In this document: piece by piece, positions 53,001 through 62,362 of the stretch
How the letters are laid out: each line of letters opens with the position of its first letter
Numbering within the stretch: the first letter of the stretch is position 1
Source: Undibacterium cyanobacteriorum
Lineage (GTDB): Bacteria > Pseudomonadota > Gammaproteobacteria > Burkholderiales > Burkholderiaceae_D
DNA: 64,000 nucleotides
Direction of reading: 5' to 3'
Assembly (NCBI RefSeq): GCF_031326225.1
Contig: NZ_CP133720.1
Coordinates: 930,001 to 994,000 of the forward strand
Notes under the pieces: generated by a model
Database searches by the model: none
What the model was told of the DNA's origin: nothing
What the model saw: only the letters and a program-made list of their open reading frames with translations
Position numbers and translations under genes: made by a program

Positions 53001-54800
53001 ATGAGTCTTTATCAACTTTTAGCCCAGTTCATCCGACAACACTGGCGGCACTATATTGCCGCTGGTGTGATGTTGTTTTTGGTGGCCACTTTCACGGTAC
53101 TGATACCGCGAAAAATCGGGCAGATTATTGACCATATGGTGCAACACGGAGCCCATCCGAATCTGCTGCTCGATTTGTCGATGGTGGTCGCGATGGGTGT
53201 TGCGATTTACTTTTTGCGCGTGGGTTGGCGCTTGCAGTTGTTCGCAGCTTCTTATCGACTCGGCGCGCAATTGCGCTTGCGTCTCTATCAACGACTCAGT
53301 TTGCAAAGCCCTGCTTTTTTCCAGCAGCAGAGAACTGGCGATTTGATGGCACTGGGTACCAACGATGCGGATGCCATCGAGCTCGCCGCTGGCGAAGCCG
53401 CTTTGGCTGGCTTTGATGGTTTCATGACCTTCGTCTTAGTGATTAGTATGATGACCTTGGGCGTGGATTGGCGTTTGGGATTGGCCAGTCTTTTACCTTT
53501 TCCTTTCATGGCGTGGTCGTTCAAATGGATTACTCAGAAAATTCATGATGCTTCAAAAGATTCGCTCGAGCGGTTTAGTCAATTGAACGATCATGTACAA
53601 GAAAGTTTGTCGGGTGTTCGAACTCTGCGCGTATTGGGACTTGAACATCAAAGCGCGCAGCAATTTGCTGAACTTGCTGATGCCGCAGCGGAAGCCAGTT
53701 TGCGGTCTCAACGTTGGGAGGCCGCCTATGAACCCGCAGTGGGTTTAAGCCTCACCAGCGCAGGTGCTTTGACGCTCGTGGTCGGTGGATATTTGGTATG
53801 GCAAGGCGAGCTGAGTGTTGGCAACCTCACCGCGTTTAGCATGTATTTAGGACAGCTGATTTGGCCGATGTTTGCTGCAGGTTGGGTTTTGTCTTTGCTC
53901 GAGCGCGGCAAGGCGGCATGGGCGCGTTTGCGTCCGGTGCTAGAAGCTGATCTTGTGATTCAGGATCAAGGCAAGATCACGCAAACCGATTTCCAACGCA
54001 TTCATTTCGAACGCATCAATTTCTCTTATCCCGGTCAAGTGGGCATGGCGTTGCGTGAGTTGAGTTTCACTCTCGAACAAGGACAGACGATAGGCATTGT
54101 TGGACCAACTGGTGCGGGTAAATCGAGTGTCGCGCGGCTATTGCTGCGTCAGTTCGAAACGCGCGATGGCAAGCTCATGTGGGGTGAGCATGCCATCGAA
54201 CAAATCCAATTGCATGCCTTGCGCGAGGCGGTGAATTGGGTAGCGCAAGAACCATTTTTATTCTCGGCCTCGATTGCCGACAATATCGCTCTCGCAAAAC
54301 CGAATGCCACACGCGAACAAATTCGCGAAGCGGCTCGCCTGGCATCAATCGATGAAGACATTATGCGTTTCCCACAAGGCTATGACACGCCCGTCGGCGA
54401 ACGCGGGATTACGCTGTCGGGCGGACAAAAGCAAAGGGTCGCCATCGCCCGTGCTTTGTTGACCGACTGTCGTCTCTTGTTATTAGATGATGCCTTGTCT
54501 GCGGTCGATACCGATACCGAGACCAAGATTCTGCGTCATTTGGCGGAGTTGCGCCGCCATCATGCAGCGCGGCGCAGCGCCATCATTATTAGCCATCGTT
54601 TGAGCGCTGTTGCTGAAGCGGATCATATCCTAGTGTTACGTGAAGGGCGTTTGATCGAGCAGGGCACGCATGAGCAGTTGATCGCTTTAGACGGATGGTA
54701 TGCAAGTCAATGGCGCTACCAGCAATTAGAAGCTGATTTGGATGCCGACGATTTCGAGGAAGCCGCGCTACACGAAAATTCTGAGAAGGATGGGGAATAA
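53001..54800 (+). CDS. mdlA: Heterodimeric ABC exporter half, MdlA-type
   Basis: 599 residues: six transmembrane helices (~15-290) and a nucleotide-binding domain (~335-575). Walker A GPTGAGKSS, signature LSGGQKQR, Walker B LLLLDDALSAVD with Asp in place of the catalytic Glu, as in MdlA. Its nucleotide site formed with this Walker B is probably degenerate. The partner gene begins 2 bp after the stop. Substrates of MdlAB transporters are poorly defined (multidrug export, peptides). Confidence 0.9.
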   Translation: MSLYQLLAQFIRQHWRHYIAAGVMLFLVATFTVLIPRKIGQIIDHMVQHGAHPNLLLDLSMVVAMGVAIYFLRVGWRLQLFAASYRLGAQLRLRLYQRLSLQSPAFFQQQRTGDLMALGTNDADAIELAAGEAALAGFDGFMTFVLVISMMTLGVDWRLGLASLLPFPFMAWSFKWITQKIHDASKDSLERFSQLNDHVQESLSGVRTLRVLGLEHQSAQQFAELADAAAEASLRSQRWEAAYEPAVGLSLTSAGALTLVVGGYLVWQGELSVGNLTAFSMYLGQLIWPMFAAGWVLSLLERGKAAWARLRPVLEADLVIQDQGKITQTDFQRIHFERINFSYPGQVGMALRELSFTLEQGQTIGIVGPTGAGKSSVARLLLRQFETRDGKLMWGEHAIEQIQLHALREAVNWVAQEPFLFSASIADNIALAKPNATREQIREAARLASIDEDIMRFPQGYDTPVGERGITLSGGQKQRVAIARALLTDCRLLLLDDALSAVDTDTETKILRHLAELRRHHAARRSAIIISHRLSAVAEADHILVLREGRLIEQGTHEQLIALDGWYASQWRYQQLEADLDADDFEEAALHENSEKDGE

Positions 54801-54802
54801 AG

Positions 54803-56629
54803 GTGCAAGAAGATTTGCAGGATCAGAAGCAAGACCAGCAGCAGTCAGCGCACAAGGAAGCCCGAAAGGAAGCCTCAAAGCCGCTTTCTGAAAAACGGCA
54901 GGCGATTCAGTTATTGGTGCAAGCGGCTGCGTCCGAGCGCGCCCATGTCGTTTGGGGTATCGTGTTCTTGCTGCTGGCATCATTGCTCGAGGCCGCTGGG
55001 CCTTTCTTGGGTAAAGCTTTTATCGATCATTACCTGTTGCCACGCAATGCCGACATGACCATGATCTCGTTGTTGATTGGTGCCTACCTGATCACGGGCT
55101 GGTGGGCCACTTGGTTGCGATATCAGCAGCTGACGCGCCTGGCCGGTGTTGCCATGCGTTCAGTGCGGCGCTTGCGTGAGCAGGTTTATCATCACGTGTT
55201 GCGCTTACCGATGAGTTTCTTTGACAAGGCGATTACCGGCCAATTGGTGAGTCGCGTTACCAATGATACGGAGGCAGTCAAAAATCTCTACGTACAAGTA
55301 TTGTTCGTCATGCTCGACAGCTCAATCGTTGTACTTGGCGCTTTAATCGCGATGGCGTGGCTCGACTGGCGTCTGATGTCCATCGTGTTGTTGCTGGTGC
55401 CCGCGGTGGTTGTGATTGTGTGGTTCTATCAAAGATGGAGTGCACCTGCTGTCACGCGGGCAAGGCAAAAGCGTAGCGATATCAATGCGCAAGTGGCAGA
55501 AAGCATCAATGGCATGGCAGCGCTGCAGGCCTGCAATGCGCAAACCGCTTTTGGCGAACGTTTTGAAAAAAACAATCAGGAACACTATCGCGCACGATTA
55601 GATGAATTGCGTGCGAATGCTTGGTTGTTACGACCGGCACTGGATTTACTGAATTCCTGTCTTCTGGTCTTAGTCATCTACGTCTTTGGTCAACGCGAAT
55701 TTTCTGGGCTCGAAGTTGGTGTGTTGTATGCGTTTGTTAGCTACATCGCTCGCGTGGTTGATCCCTTGATTCAAATTACCTTGCAGTTCGGTCAGATTCA
55801 GCAAGCGGTGGTGTCGGCGGCGCGTGTCAACCATTTACTGAACGAAGGGGCGGTTGCTGATGTCCACAGCACGGCACGCATAGCGCAAGGTGCTATTCGC
55901 GTGCATGAGTTAAGTTTTGCCTATGACGGCGCCAAGACGGTATTGCATGGTGTGAATCTCGCCATCCCAGCGGGGGCTTTTTACGGCGTGGTCGGGCACA
56001 CTGGTAGCGGTAAATCGACCTTATTGAGCTTATTGCTGCGCTTCTATGAGGCGCAACAAGGGCAATTGCAAATCGATGGCATTGATATTTCTACGATTAG
56101 TGATGCCGAGTTTCGGGCGCAGCTAGGCTTGGTGCCACAAGAACCTTTCTTGTTGGCCGCCAGTGCGCGTGAAAATATTGCGATGGGGCGCACGCTCTCC
56201 GAAGAGGCGATTATCGCCGCGGCCAAAGCAGCGCATGTGCATGACTTCATTATGCAGTTAGAGCATGGATATCTCACCCCTCTGGGTGAAGGCGGGGCCA
56301 AACTCTCAACTGGGCAAAAACAATTGATTGCGATTGCTCGTGCTCTAGCGGGCCAACCAAAAATTTTGTTCTTGGATGAAGCGACATCGCATATCGATAG
56401 CGAGACCGAACAAATCGTGCAGATCGCACTGAATGAGTTACGTGGCAAGGTCACGATCGTAGCGATCGCCCATCGTTTGTCGACGATTCGTGAAGCAGAC
56501 CAAATTGTCGTCCTGAATCATGGTCGTATCGTCGAACAAGGACGTCATCAAGATTTGATGCAAATGTCTGGTGGGCTGTATCAGAAGTTGTATCTACTTC
56601 AGAGCCTAGAGGCAAGTGTCGAAAATTGA
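54803..56629 (+). CDS. mdlB: Heterodimeric ABC exporter half, MdlB-type
   Basis: 608 residues from GTG 54803, with a hydrophilic Gln/Lys-rich extension of ~35 residues before the first helix. Six transmembrane helices and a nucleotide-binding domain: Walker A GHTGSGKST, signature LSTGQKQL (second Gly replaced by Thr, as MdlB has LSVGQ), Walker B ILFLDEATSHID with the catalytic Glu. The two halves therefore form one canonical and one degenerate ATP site. Stop converges with the unknown gene at 56648 (18 bp). Confidence 0.9.
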   Translation: MQEDLQDQKQDQQQSAHKEARKEASKPLSEKRQAIQLLVQAAASERAHVVWGIVFLLLASLLEAAGPFLGKAFIDHYLLPRNADMTMISLLIGAYLITGWWATWLRYQQLTRLAGVAMRSVRRLREQVYHHVLRLPMSFFDKAITGQLVSRVTNDTEAVKNLYVQVLFVMLDSSIVVLGALIAMAWLDWRLMSIVLLLVPAVVVIVWFYQRWSAPAVTRARQKRSDINAQVAESINGMAALQACNAQTAFGERFEKNNQEHYRARLDELRANAWLLRPALDLLNSCLLVLVIYVFGQREFSGLEVGVLYAFVSYIARVVDPLIQITLQFGQIQQAVVSAARVNHLLNEGAVADVHSTARIAQGAIRVHELSFAYDGAKTVLHGVNLAIPAGAFYGVVGHTGSGKSTLLSLLLRFYEAQQGQLQIDGIDISTISDAEFRAQLGLVPQEPFLLAASARENIAMGRTLSEEAIIAAAKAAHVHDFIMQLEHGYLTPLGEGGAKLSTGQKQLIAIARALAGQPKILFLDEATSHIDSETEQIVQIALNELRGKVTIVAIAHRLSTIREADQIVVLNHGRIVEQGRHQDLMQMSGGLYQKLYLLQSLEASVEN

Positions 56630-56647
56630 TGCTATTGTTTTTCGCTC

Positions 56648-57391
56648 TTAGAAGTAGATTGGGCATTGCATAATGCGTTGATCGGGCATGCGTGCTTCGT
56701 AAGGCCGCCCCGGTGGTTGTCCCACCACACAAAATTCTCCACGCGGAGTTTTGACTCTGGTCATGCGCGAACCATCGGGACGCATTTCTTCAGCAGTTTG
56801 GATTTCGCGAGCCGGCGTCGCTCCAAGCGCGTCGCGAGCAAATTTCTCCATCGGCGTTAATTCTTTTTTATTCATCAGCCAACGTTTGATCGGCTGTTCC
56901 GATTCCACTTGCTTATAACTTTTATTCACCTCTGAACGCCATTGCTCGATCTGATTGGCTTGCTTTGATGTAGTCGCGGGTGCCGTGGGTGCCGGACTGG
57001 CGAATGGATCATCGCGGTTTGGTTTTTCCTGTTCGATTGCTTTGGGTGAGTCCGAAGGTAAGGTCGCCTCTTTAGTCTGAAGTCGCGAAGGCGTTTGGGC
57101 TGATTTGTTGATCGAAATGCCCTTGCGTACTTGAGTTCGGTTTTGAGCACTTGTCGGCGATGCTTGCACAACACTACTTGGATTCGGCAGCGTAGTTTGC
57201 TCAGGGTTAAACCATTGAATCAACAAGCGTGAATTCGGTTCATTGGGTGCGCTGATAGGATGCCAATCCAAAAGAGTCCACCCCAGCATGAGATGGAGAA
57301 GCAAGATCATCAACATCACAATACGCTGACCGCCTTGCTGCGTGCGCCATGAAAGTGGGGTTGAATATGGAGGTGAATCGAAAGTATGCAT
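56648..57391 (-). CDS. TonB-like-architecture protein, unknown (second of tandem pair)
   Basis: 247 residues: a short cytoplasmic end, one transmembrane helix (~24-42, VMLMILLLHLMLGWTLLDW), a Pro/Ser/Gln-rich linker (~70-140) and a periplasmic C-terminal region. The last ~45 residues share a spaced pattern with the upstream paralogue: DGSRMTR, a Cys, PGRPYEARM, and a final QCPIYF. Layout recalls TonB or TolA but the C-terminal domain does not. Same strand as its paralogue, 63-bp gap. No known function. Confidence 0.75.
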   Translation of the reverse strand: MHTFDSPPYSTPLSWRTQQGGQRIVMLMILLLHLMLGWTLLDWHPISAPNEPNSRLLIQWFNPEQTTLPNPSSVVQASPTSAQNRTQVRKGISINKSAQTPSRLQTKEATLPSDSPKAIEQEKPNRDDPFASPAPTAPATTSKQANQIEQWRSEVNKSYKQVESEQPIKRWLMNKKELTPMEKFARDALGATPAREIQTAEEMRPDGSRMTRVKTPRGEFCVVGQPPGRPYEARMPDQRIMQCPIYF

Positions 57392-57454
57392 CAGCGGATC
57401 TATGTTCTATAAAACGGTCTATGAATCGGCACTCTCACGAGTACATGGGGGATG

Positions 57455-58195
57455 CTAATGGCGTGGACAGAAAACGCGGCGTACCTCAGCCTGCCCAAGA
57501 TATTCTCGACCCGGATCAGGCGCCTTATAGCAAACACCATTGAATTTGGTGATGCGCGATCCATCATCTAAAGTATAACTTTCTTCTTGTGTGCCGCGTG
57601 GTACCGCCGCCTTCTCGATATTTGCTGCTAGTGCTTGCCATTTGGTTTGGTAAGGATGGTTTTGCTTCTCCCAATATTCACGTACAAGTTGATTGGGTGG
57701 CTTGGCGGCCTCGTTCTTGCGTTCTTCTTGCGCTAGTTCTCGTTCGAGTTGTTTCGTCAGTTCAGGGATGTGATGATCAATGCTAGATCGGGTTTTCTCA
57801 CGATCTGACTCTTGAGTTTGAGGCGCTGCATTGAGTTTGGCCGTTTGAGATTGTAAAGACGGTGCGCTTAGTTTGCTGATGACTGATTGTCCATGCTTGC
57901 TGGTGTTCTTTGTCGAAGCCATTGCTGGAATGGTGTTGATCTTGTTATCAGTGCCAATGTTCCGTTGTTTCGCTCCTTGAACATTTTTGCTCTGTAGGTC
58001 GGTCGGAGCGTACATGAAGACGAGCATACTTTGTTTGGGATTCTCGCGATCAAGCGTGAATTGGGTTTTCGGCGGTAGATTGATGATCGCTAGGATGATT
58101 GCCACGTGCACGAGAGCGATAAGTGTCAGCAGCATCTTGTGCTGCTTTCCTTGCGTACGGTAAGAGGAAACAGGCGCAGTTAAACTGTTTTGCAT
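57455..58195 (-). CDS. TonB-like-architecture protein, unknown (first of tandem pair)
   Basis: 246 residues: N-terminal transmembrane helix (~21-39, LLTLIALVHVAIILAIINL), a polar linker, a charged helix (LTKQLERELAQEERKNEAA) and a short C-terminal domain with DGSRITK, Cys, PGREYLG and a final FCPRH. The two cysteines line up with those of the neighbour and may form a disulfide in the periplasm. Divergent from mrcA. Possibly a cell-envelope linker protein; unproven. Confidence 0.75.
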   Translation of the reverse strand: MQNSLTAPVSSYRTQGKQHKMLLTLIALVHVAIILAIINLPPKTQFTLDRENPKQSMLVFMYAPTDLQSKNVQGAKQRNIGTDNKINTIPAMASTKNTSKHGQSVISKLSAPSLQSQTAKLNAAPQTQESDREKTRSSIDHHIPELTKQLERELAQEERKNEAAKPPNQLVREYWEKQNHPYQTKWQALAANIEKAAVPRGTQEESYTLDDGSRITKFNGVCYKAPDPGREYLGQAEVRRVFCPRH

Positions 58196-58377
58196 AGCGT
58201 CCTCTCGTGATCAAAAAAAGCAAGCTTAATGTGCTCTTTTTTCTCCGACTACGCCTTCAAATAATGCAGCAGGACTCGCTCTGATAGGTATCGTTAGGCA
58301 ATACCTTATTAAATTAGGGCTTGCGCGGATTTTGTAGCACATTACACTAGGGTTTTTCTTTATCGCGTTCACGCACC

Positions 58378-60624
58378 ATGATGAAATTCCTATTCGCCGG
58401 ACTTGCGGGCATCGTTGCTCTAATCCTTGGTTTATTGGCTTATGTCTATTTAATTCTGGTGCCAGATTTACCACCTTTGACCGCAGTCACCGATTACAAA
58501 CCTAAGATTCCACTGCGGGTATATACGGCGGACAATACCTTGATCGGCGAATTCGGTGAGGAACATCGTGACTTCGTGCCGATTAAAGACATTCCTGACA
58601 CCATGAAGAATGCGATTCTCGCCGTTGAAGATGCGCGTTTTTATGAACATAACGGGATTGATTACATTGGCATGGCGCGTGCAGTAGTCTCAACCGCCAC
58701 CGGCTCCCCGCAAGGCGGTGGCACCATTACCATGCAAGTTGCACGTAATTTTTTCCTGACACGTGAACGTACCGTCTCGCGTAAGTTGCGAGAAATTTTG
58801 TTGGCGCGCCGCATTGAAAATGCTTTGAGTAAAGATCAGATTCTCGAGCTTTACATGAATCAAATTTATTTAGGACAGCGTACGCATGGATTTTCGAGCG
58901 CGGCCCGGATCTATTTCAATAAGTCGATGAAAGATCTCTCTATCGCTGAAGCGGCGATGCTAGCGGGCATCCCAAAGAATCCCGCGCGGCATAATCCAGC
59001 GGTGAACTTCGAACGCGCTAAAGAGCGACAATTAGTGGTCCTGAAAAGTATGGAGCGCCATAAGTACATCACGGAATCGCAATACGAGGTGGCGAGTAAA
59101 GAGCGTTTACATGTGACGAAAGTGCCGAGCTTTGAATCGCATGCGGCCTTTGTGGCGGAAATGGTGCGTCAAAGTATCTACGCGCAATTCAAAGAAGATA
59201 CTTACACTGCAGGTATTAAAGTCATTACGACCATTGATCGGGATGAACAAGAAGCAGCCTATGAATCATTGCGTCGCAATGTACTCTTGTATGATCAACG
59301 TCATGGATATCGTGGCCCAGAAGCATTCATTGATTTGCCGACCGATGAAACTCAGCGCGATGATGTGATTGATGAATTCCTCGCGAAATATCCTGCCAGC
59401 GAAGGTCTTATTTCGGGGGTTGTGACTGAGGCTTCACCGAAATTGATTAAGGCGGATTTGGCAACGGGTGAATCGATCAAGATCAGTGGTGAAGGTCTGC
59501 GTTTGGTGAACGCAGCGTTGCAGGCGAAGGCTAATCGCGATATCAAAATTCGTCCAGGTGCTTTGATTCGTGTCATGCAAGATCTCAAAGGCAATTGGTC
59601 GGTAACGCAAGCGCCCGAAGTCGATGCCGCTTATGTTTCATTAAATGCGCAAAACGGCGCTTATCGTGCCATGGTTGGTGGCTTCGATTTCAATCGCAAA
59701 AAATTTAACCACGTGACCGGTGCTTGGCGCCAACCGGGGTCATCGATTAAACCTTTCATTTATTCCGCTGCTTTGGAAAAGGGCTTGTATCCAGCGACGC
59801 TCGTCAATGATGTGCAATTGTCGAGTACCAGTGAAGAAGACTTGAAATGGGATCCTCGCAATGATGATGGCAAGTATGATGGTCCGATTGAGTTGCAGCG
59901 CGCATTGGCTGTATCTAAGAACGTCGTTGCCGTGCGCGTTTTAAAGAACATTGGTGCGGGATATGGCCGTGATTATTTGCCGCGCTTTGGATTTGAAGCG
60001 AACAAACATCCGATCAACTTGACCCTTGCGCTCGGAACGGGATCCGTCACGCCTTTGCAGTTAGCCGGTGCCTATGCCGTGTTTGCGAATGGTGGCTATC
60101 AAGTGCGACCATGGTTGATCGATAAAGTGATCGATGCGAAAGGTACGGTACTGTTTCAAGCGAATGTGCCAGCAATGCCTCCTGAAGATCAGCGTGTGAT
60201 CGATGAACGTAATGCTTTCGTCACCGATAGTATGTTGAGAGAAGTGGTTCGTAGTGGTACGGGGGCGGCGGCAACGCAGAAACTGGGTCGACGCGATTTA
60301 GCTGGAAAGACAGGTACTACCAGTGATGCGGTCGATGGATGGTTTGCTGGATACGCTGGCAATATCGTAGCGGTCTCTTGGATGGGATATGATGATCCTA
60401 AATCTTTGGGCGGTCGTGAATTTGGTGCGACAGTCGCCTTGCCGATTTGGATTGACGCGATGCGTCATGCCTTGGCAGGTAAGCCAGAGTTCGTACGGCA
60501 GGTTCCTGAAAATGTCGTCAATGTTGACGGTAAGTGGATGTATATCGAATATCAGAATGGTGGTGGGGTAGCCACGGTCGATATGAATGATGCACCACCG
60601 CCACCGACAGAACCGCAAAGCTAA
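58378..60624 (+). CDS. mrcA: Penicillin-binding protein 1A
   Basis: Bifunctional peptidoglycan synthase, 748 residues, slightly shorter than E. coli PBP1A. One transmembrane helix (~5-27), then the GT51 glycosyltransferase: AVEDARFYEHNGIDYIG with catalytic Glu, GGGTITMQVARNFFLT, and ELYMNQIYLGQRTHGFSSAA. An OB-like insert precedes the transpeptidase with SSIKPF (Ser455, Lys458), SKN near 520 and KTGTTSD (644-650). In many gamma- and betaproteobacteria it sits upstream of pil genes divergently, which is not seen here. No clear ribosome-binding site before the ATG. Confidence 0.95.
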   Translation: MMKFLFAGLAGIVALILGLLAYVYLILVPDLPPLTAVTDYKPKIPLRVYTADNTLIGEFGEEHRDFVPIKDIPDTMKNAILAVEDARFYEHNGIDYIGMARAVVSTATGSPQGGGTITMQVARNFFLTRERTVSRKLREILLARRIENALSKDQILELYMNQIYLGQRTHGFSSAARIYFNKSMKDLSIAEAAMLAGIPKNPARHNPAVNFERAKERQLVVLKSMERHKYITESQYEVASKERLHVTKVPSFESHAAFVAEMVRQSIYAQFKEDTYTAGIKVITTIDRDEQEAAYESLRRNVLLYDQRHGYRGPEAFIDLPTDETQRDDVIDEFLAKYPASEGLISGVVTEASPKLIKADLATGESIKISGEGLRLVNAALQAKANRDIKIRPGALIRVMQDLKGNWSVTQAPEVDAAYVSLNAQNGAYRAMVGGFDFNRKKFNHVTGAWRQPGSSIKPFIYSAALEKGLYPATLVNDVQLSSTSEEDLKWDPRNDDGKYDGPIELQRALAVSKNVVAVRVLKNIGAGYGRDYLPRFGFEANKHPINLTLALGTGSVTPLQLAGAYAVFANGGYQVRPWLIDKVIDAKGTVLFQANVPAMPPEDQRVIDERNAFVTDSMLREVVRSGTGAAATQKLGRRDLAGKTGTTSDAVDGWFAGYAGNIVAVSWMGYDDPKSLGGREFGATVALPIWIDAMRHALAGKPEFVRQVPENVVNVDGKWMYIEYQNGGGVATVDMNDAPPPPTEPQS

Positions 60625-60632
60625 ATCTCGCC

Positions 60633-60788
60633 GAAAAAAAAAGCCCGCAATTGAATGCGGGCTAAATCCACACCCTTGGAGGAGTAGTCAGATGAGCCTG
60701 CATCATAACGCTCATTTATGACCGGAGAATGACGCGCATGCTGCCAAAATCTTTATCCTCATTCTCCGTTTTCCATAACGAGCAATAT
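60633..60788 (-). ncRNA. Candidate small RNA on the minus strand with own promoter and terminator
   Basis: On the minus strand: -35-like TTGAAA (60823-60818), 17-bp spacer, -10-like TGTAAC (60800-60795), predicted start near 60788. The RNA would contain a stem CGGAGAATGA (60768-60759) with TCATTCTCCG (60732-60723), a second stem ATGAGC/GCTCAT (about 60715-60692), an exposed CTCCTCC that is complementary to a ribosome-binding site (about 60684-60678), and a terminator AGCCCGCA (60663-60656) with TGCGGGCT (60649-60642) followed by a long T-run. The T-run exists only on the minus strand, and no minus-strand protein gene would need it. Confidence 0.5.
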
Positions 60789-60828
60789 GGTTCCGTTACA
60801 CTTGCTCACTTTAAATTTTTCAATTGAT

Positions 60829-61617
60829 ATGTCGAATCTCAAGAAGGTTTATGACGCAAGCAATCCCATCGAAGCACATATGCTTTGCGATTTGCTAACG
60901 CAACAAGGTATTCAGGCCTTTATTGAGGGCGAGCACTTGCAAGGCGGTATTGGTGACTTACCCGCAATGGGACTGGTGCGCGTTGTGGTGGGAGAAGAGC
61001 AGTTTGCTGAGGCGATTAAATTGGTCGCCGAATGGGAGGCGCAACAAACTTCTAGCTTCGATGGAAGAGTGCATACGGCGCCCGAGCCGATGAAACGTTT
61101 CGGTGGCATGAGTTTATTCTTCATGGGATTTGGCCTAGGCTTGCTCATGATGTACGCCTATTTTTTCTTCCCGTTTTATCGCGATCATCGCTCCGATGAA
61201 CATTGGACATATAACCTCAGCGGCAAAGCTACGCAAGCTAGCTTTGATCGAAATTTCGATGGAAAGATCGACTTGAAACAAAGCTATGGAGCTGATGGGG
61301 CGATTGAGCGCAGCGAAAGCGACGATGACTTCGATGGTGTTTTCGAGACCATAACGAGCTATCGTGATAATAATCCTGAGCTGACCGAGATCGATACCGA
61401 TCATGATGGTTTTCATGATCAAAAATGGAGATTTCGTTTTGGGGTGCTGACCGAAAGTGAAGTGATTTATCCGACCACGGGCCTGCCGCGTAAGCATTGC
61501 GCTTATCAACTCGGCTTATTGCGGCAGTGTGAATTGGATAGTGATCTTGATGGAAAAATGGATACGCGCATTGAATACGATGCGCTCGGTGAAGAGAAAA
61601 AACGAGAAAAGTTGTAA
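60829..61617 (+). CDS. DUF2007-type protein with membrane helix and EF-hand-like loops
   Basis: 262 residues from ATG 60829 (MSNLKKVYDASNPIEAHML). Residues 1-75 match the DUF2007 signal-transducing-type fold (LCDLLTQQGIQAFIEGEHLQ, GLVRVVVGEEQFAEA). A transmembrane helix follows (~95-118). The rest holds four acidic loops, DRNFDGKIDL, DDDFDGVFET, DTDHDGFHDQ and DSDLDGKMDT, each fitting a DxDxDG calcium-binding pattern. Topology places them on the opposite side of the membrane from DUF2007. Function unknown. Confidence 0.75.
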   Translation: MSNLKKVYDASNPIEAHMLCDLLTQQGIQAFIEGEHLQGGIGDLPAMGLVRVVVGEEQFAEAIKLVAEWEAQQTSSFDGRVHTAPEPMKRFGGMSLFFMGFGLGLLMMYAYFFFPFYRDHRSDEHWTYNLSGKATQASFDRNFDGKIDLKQSYGADGAIERSESDDDFDGVFETITSYRDNNPELTEIDTDHDGFHDQKWRFRFGVLTESEVIYPTTGLPRKHCAYQLGLLRQCELDSDLDGKMDTRIEYDALGEEKKREKL

Positions 61618-61627
61618 GGCGATCGAC

Positions 61628-62248
61628 TTAGTTTTCGGAACTTGAATTTCCGGATTTGCCTTGATTGTTCTCTTCGTGAGATTTGACGGCTTCAGGCGCG
61701 GGGACCTCTTTGGGACTCTCACTCACACGGACATCGTCCATATACCGTTCGAGTAAATCATAGAAACGACTGTAGAGCTTGGCGTCCGAGATCGTTTCAC
61801 TGGCGACTTTGACCAAAGAGTCGTTACTTTCACCAAATGGTAATGAGATAGACCCTATCCCACCCACGCCCAGACTGGCGCTGGTGCTGCTTTTCTTCAA
61901 AGCATATTGGTCGCGCACTGCGTTGGCGAAAATGGTGGAGGTATTGCTGCCTTTACTATTGGCGGCACATACAACGGTGAATTCGACCTCGACGTGGGAT
62001 TCCGGACTTGCTTGAAATTTGCGCTTGCCACGAACGCCGTTTTGGTTTGCCTCAGAGATGATATAGCCTTGGCTCATCAAAGCCCTGCGTGCTGCTTCGC
62101 AACCTTCTGCACTATTGCCGGGTACGGCATAAGTGAACATATCAGCGTTGCCGAATTCTTCCTTATGCATGCTGGTTTGTTTTGGTGTGCTGCAGGCACT
62201 CGCAGCGATTACAAGTGCACTGATGAGGCAGATTTTGCTGGTTTGCAT
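61628..62248 (-). CDS. DUF2242-family lipoprotein
   Basis: 206 residues. A lipoprotein signal (MQTSKICLISALVIAASAC, acylated Cys19) anchors it to the outer membrane or inner leaflet. The body (RALMSQGYIISEANQNGVRG, then FTVVCAANSKGSNTSTIF) resembles DUF2242 proteins of Burkholderiales. The C-terminal ~35 residues are charged and disordered (SHEENNQGKSGNSSSEN). Function unknown. Convergent with the DUF2007 gene (10 bp between stops). Confidence 0.8.
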   Translation of the reverse strand: MQTSKICLISALVIAASACSTPKQTSMHKEEFGNADMFTYAVPGNSAEGCEAARRALMSQGYIISEANQNGVRGKRKFQASPESHVEVEFTVVCAANSKGSNTSTIFANAVRDQYALKKSSTSASLGVGGIGSISLPFGESNDSLVKVASETISDAKLYSRFYDLLERYMDDVRVSESPKEVPAPEAVKSHEENNQGKSGNSSSEN

Positions 62249-62362
62249 AATATCGAGGTCAAAAACAGGTGATCATTGATAGACGGAAAACCGAAACCGC
62301 ATCGTATCATGTTGGAACGAGCTGAGATCTGTTTCAGTTGACCGTCTTGTCCCTGTTTTGAA

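Noticed and set aside
54803..56629. Altered ABC signature (LSTGQ) as a sign of a broken transporter
   Set aside because: The MdlAB family normally has one degenerate ATP site, and MdlB homologues carry LSxGQ, so this is the expected state.
60692..60721. Nine-codon leader peptide (MSLHHNAHL) with a GGAGGAG site
   Set aside because: The apparent ribosome-binding site is the complement of the CTCCTCC in the minus-strand RNA, and the terminator T-run is on the minus strand, so the minus-strand reading explains more.
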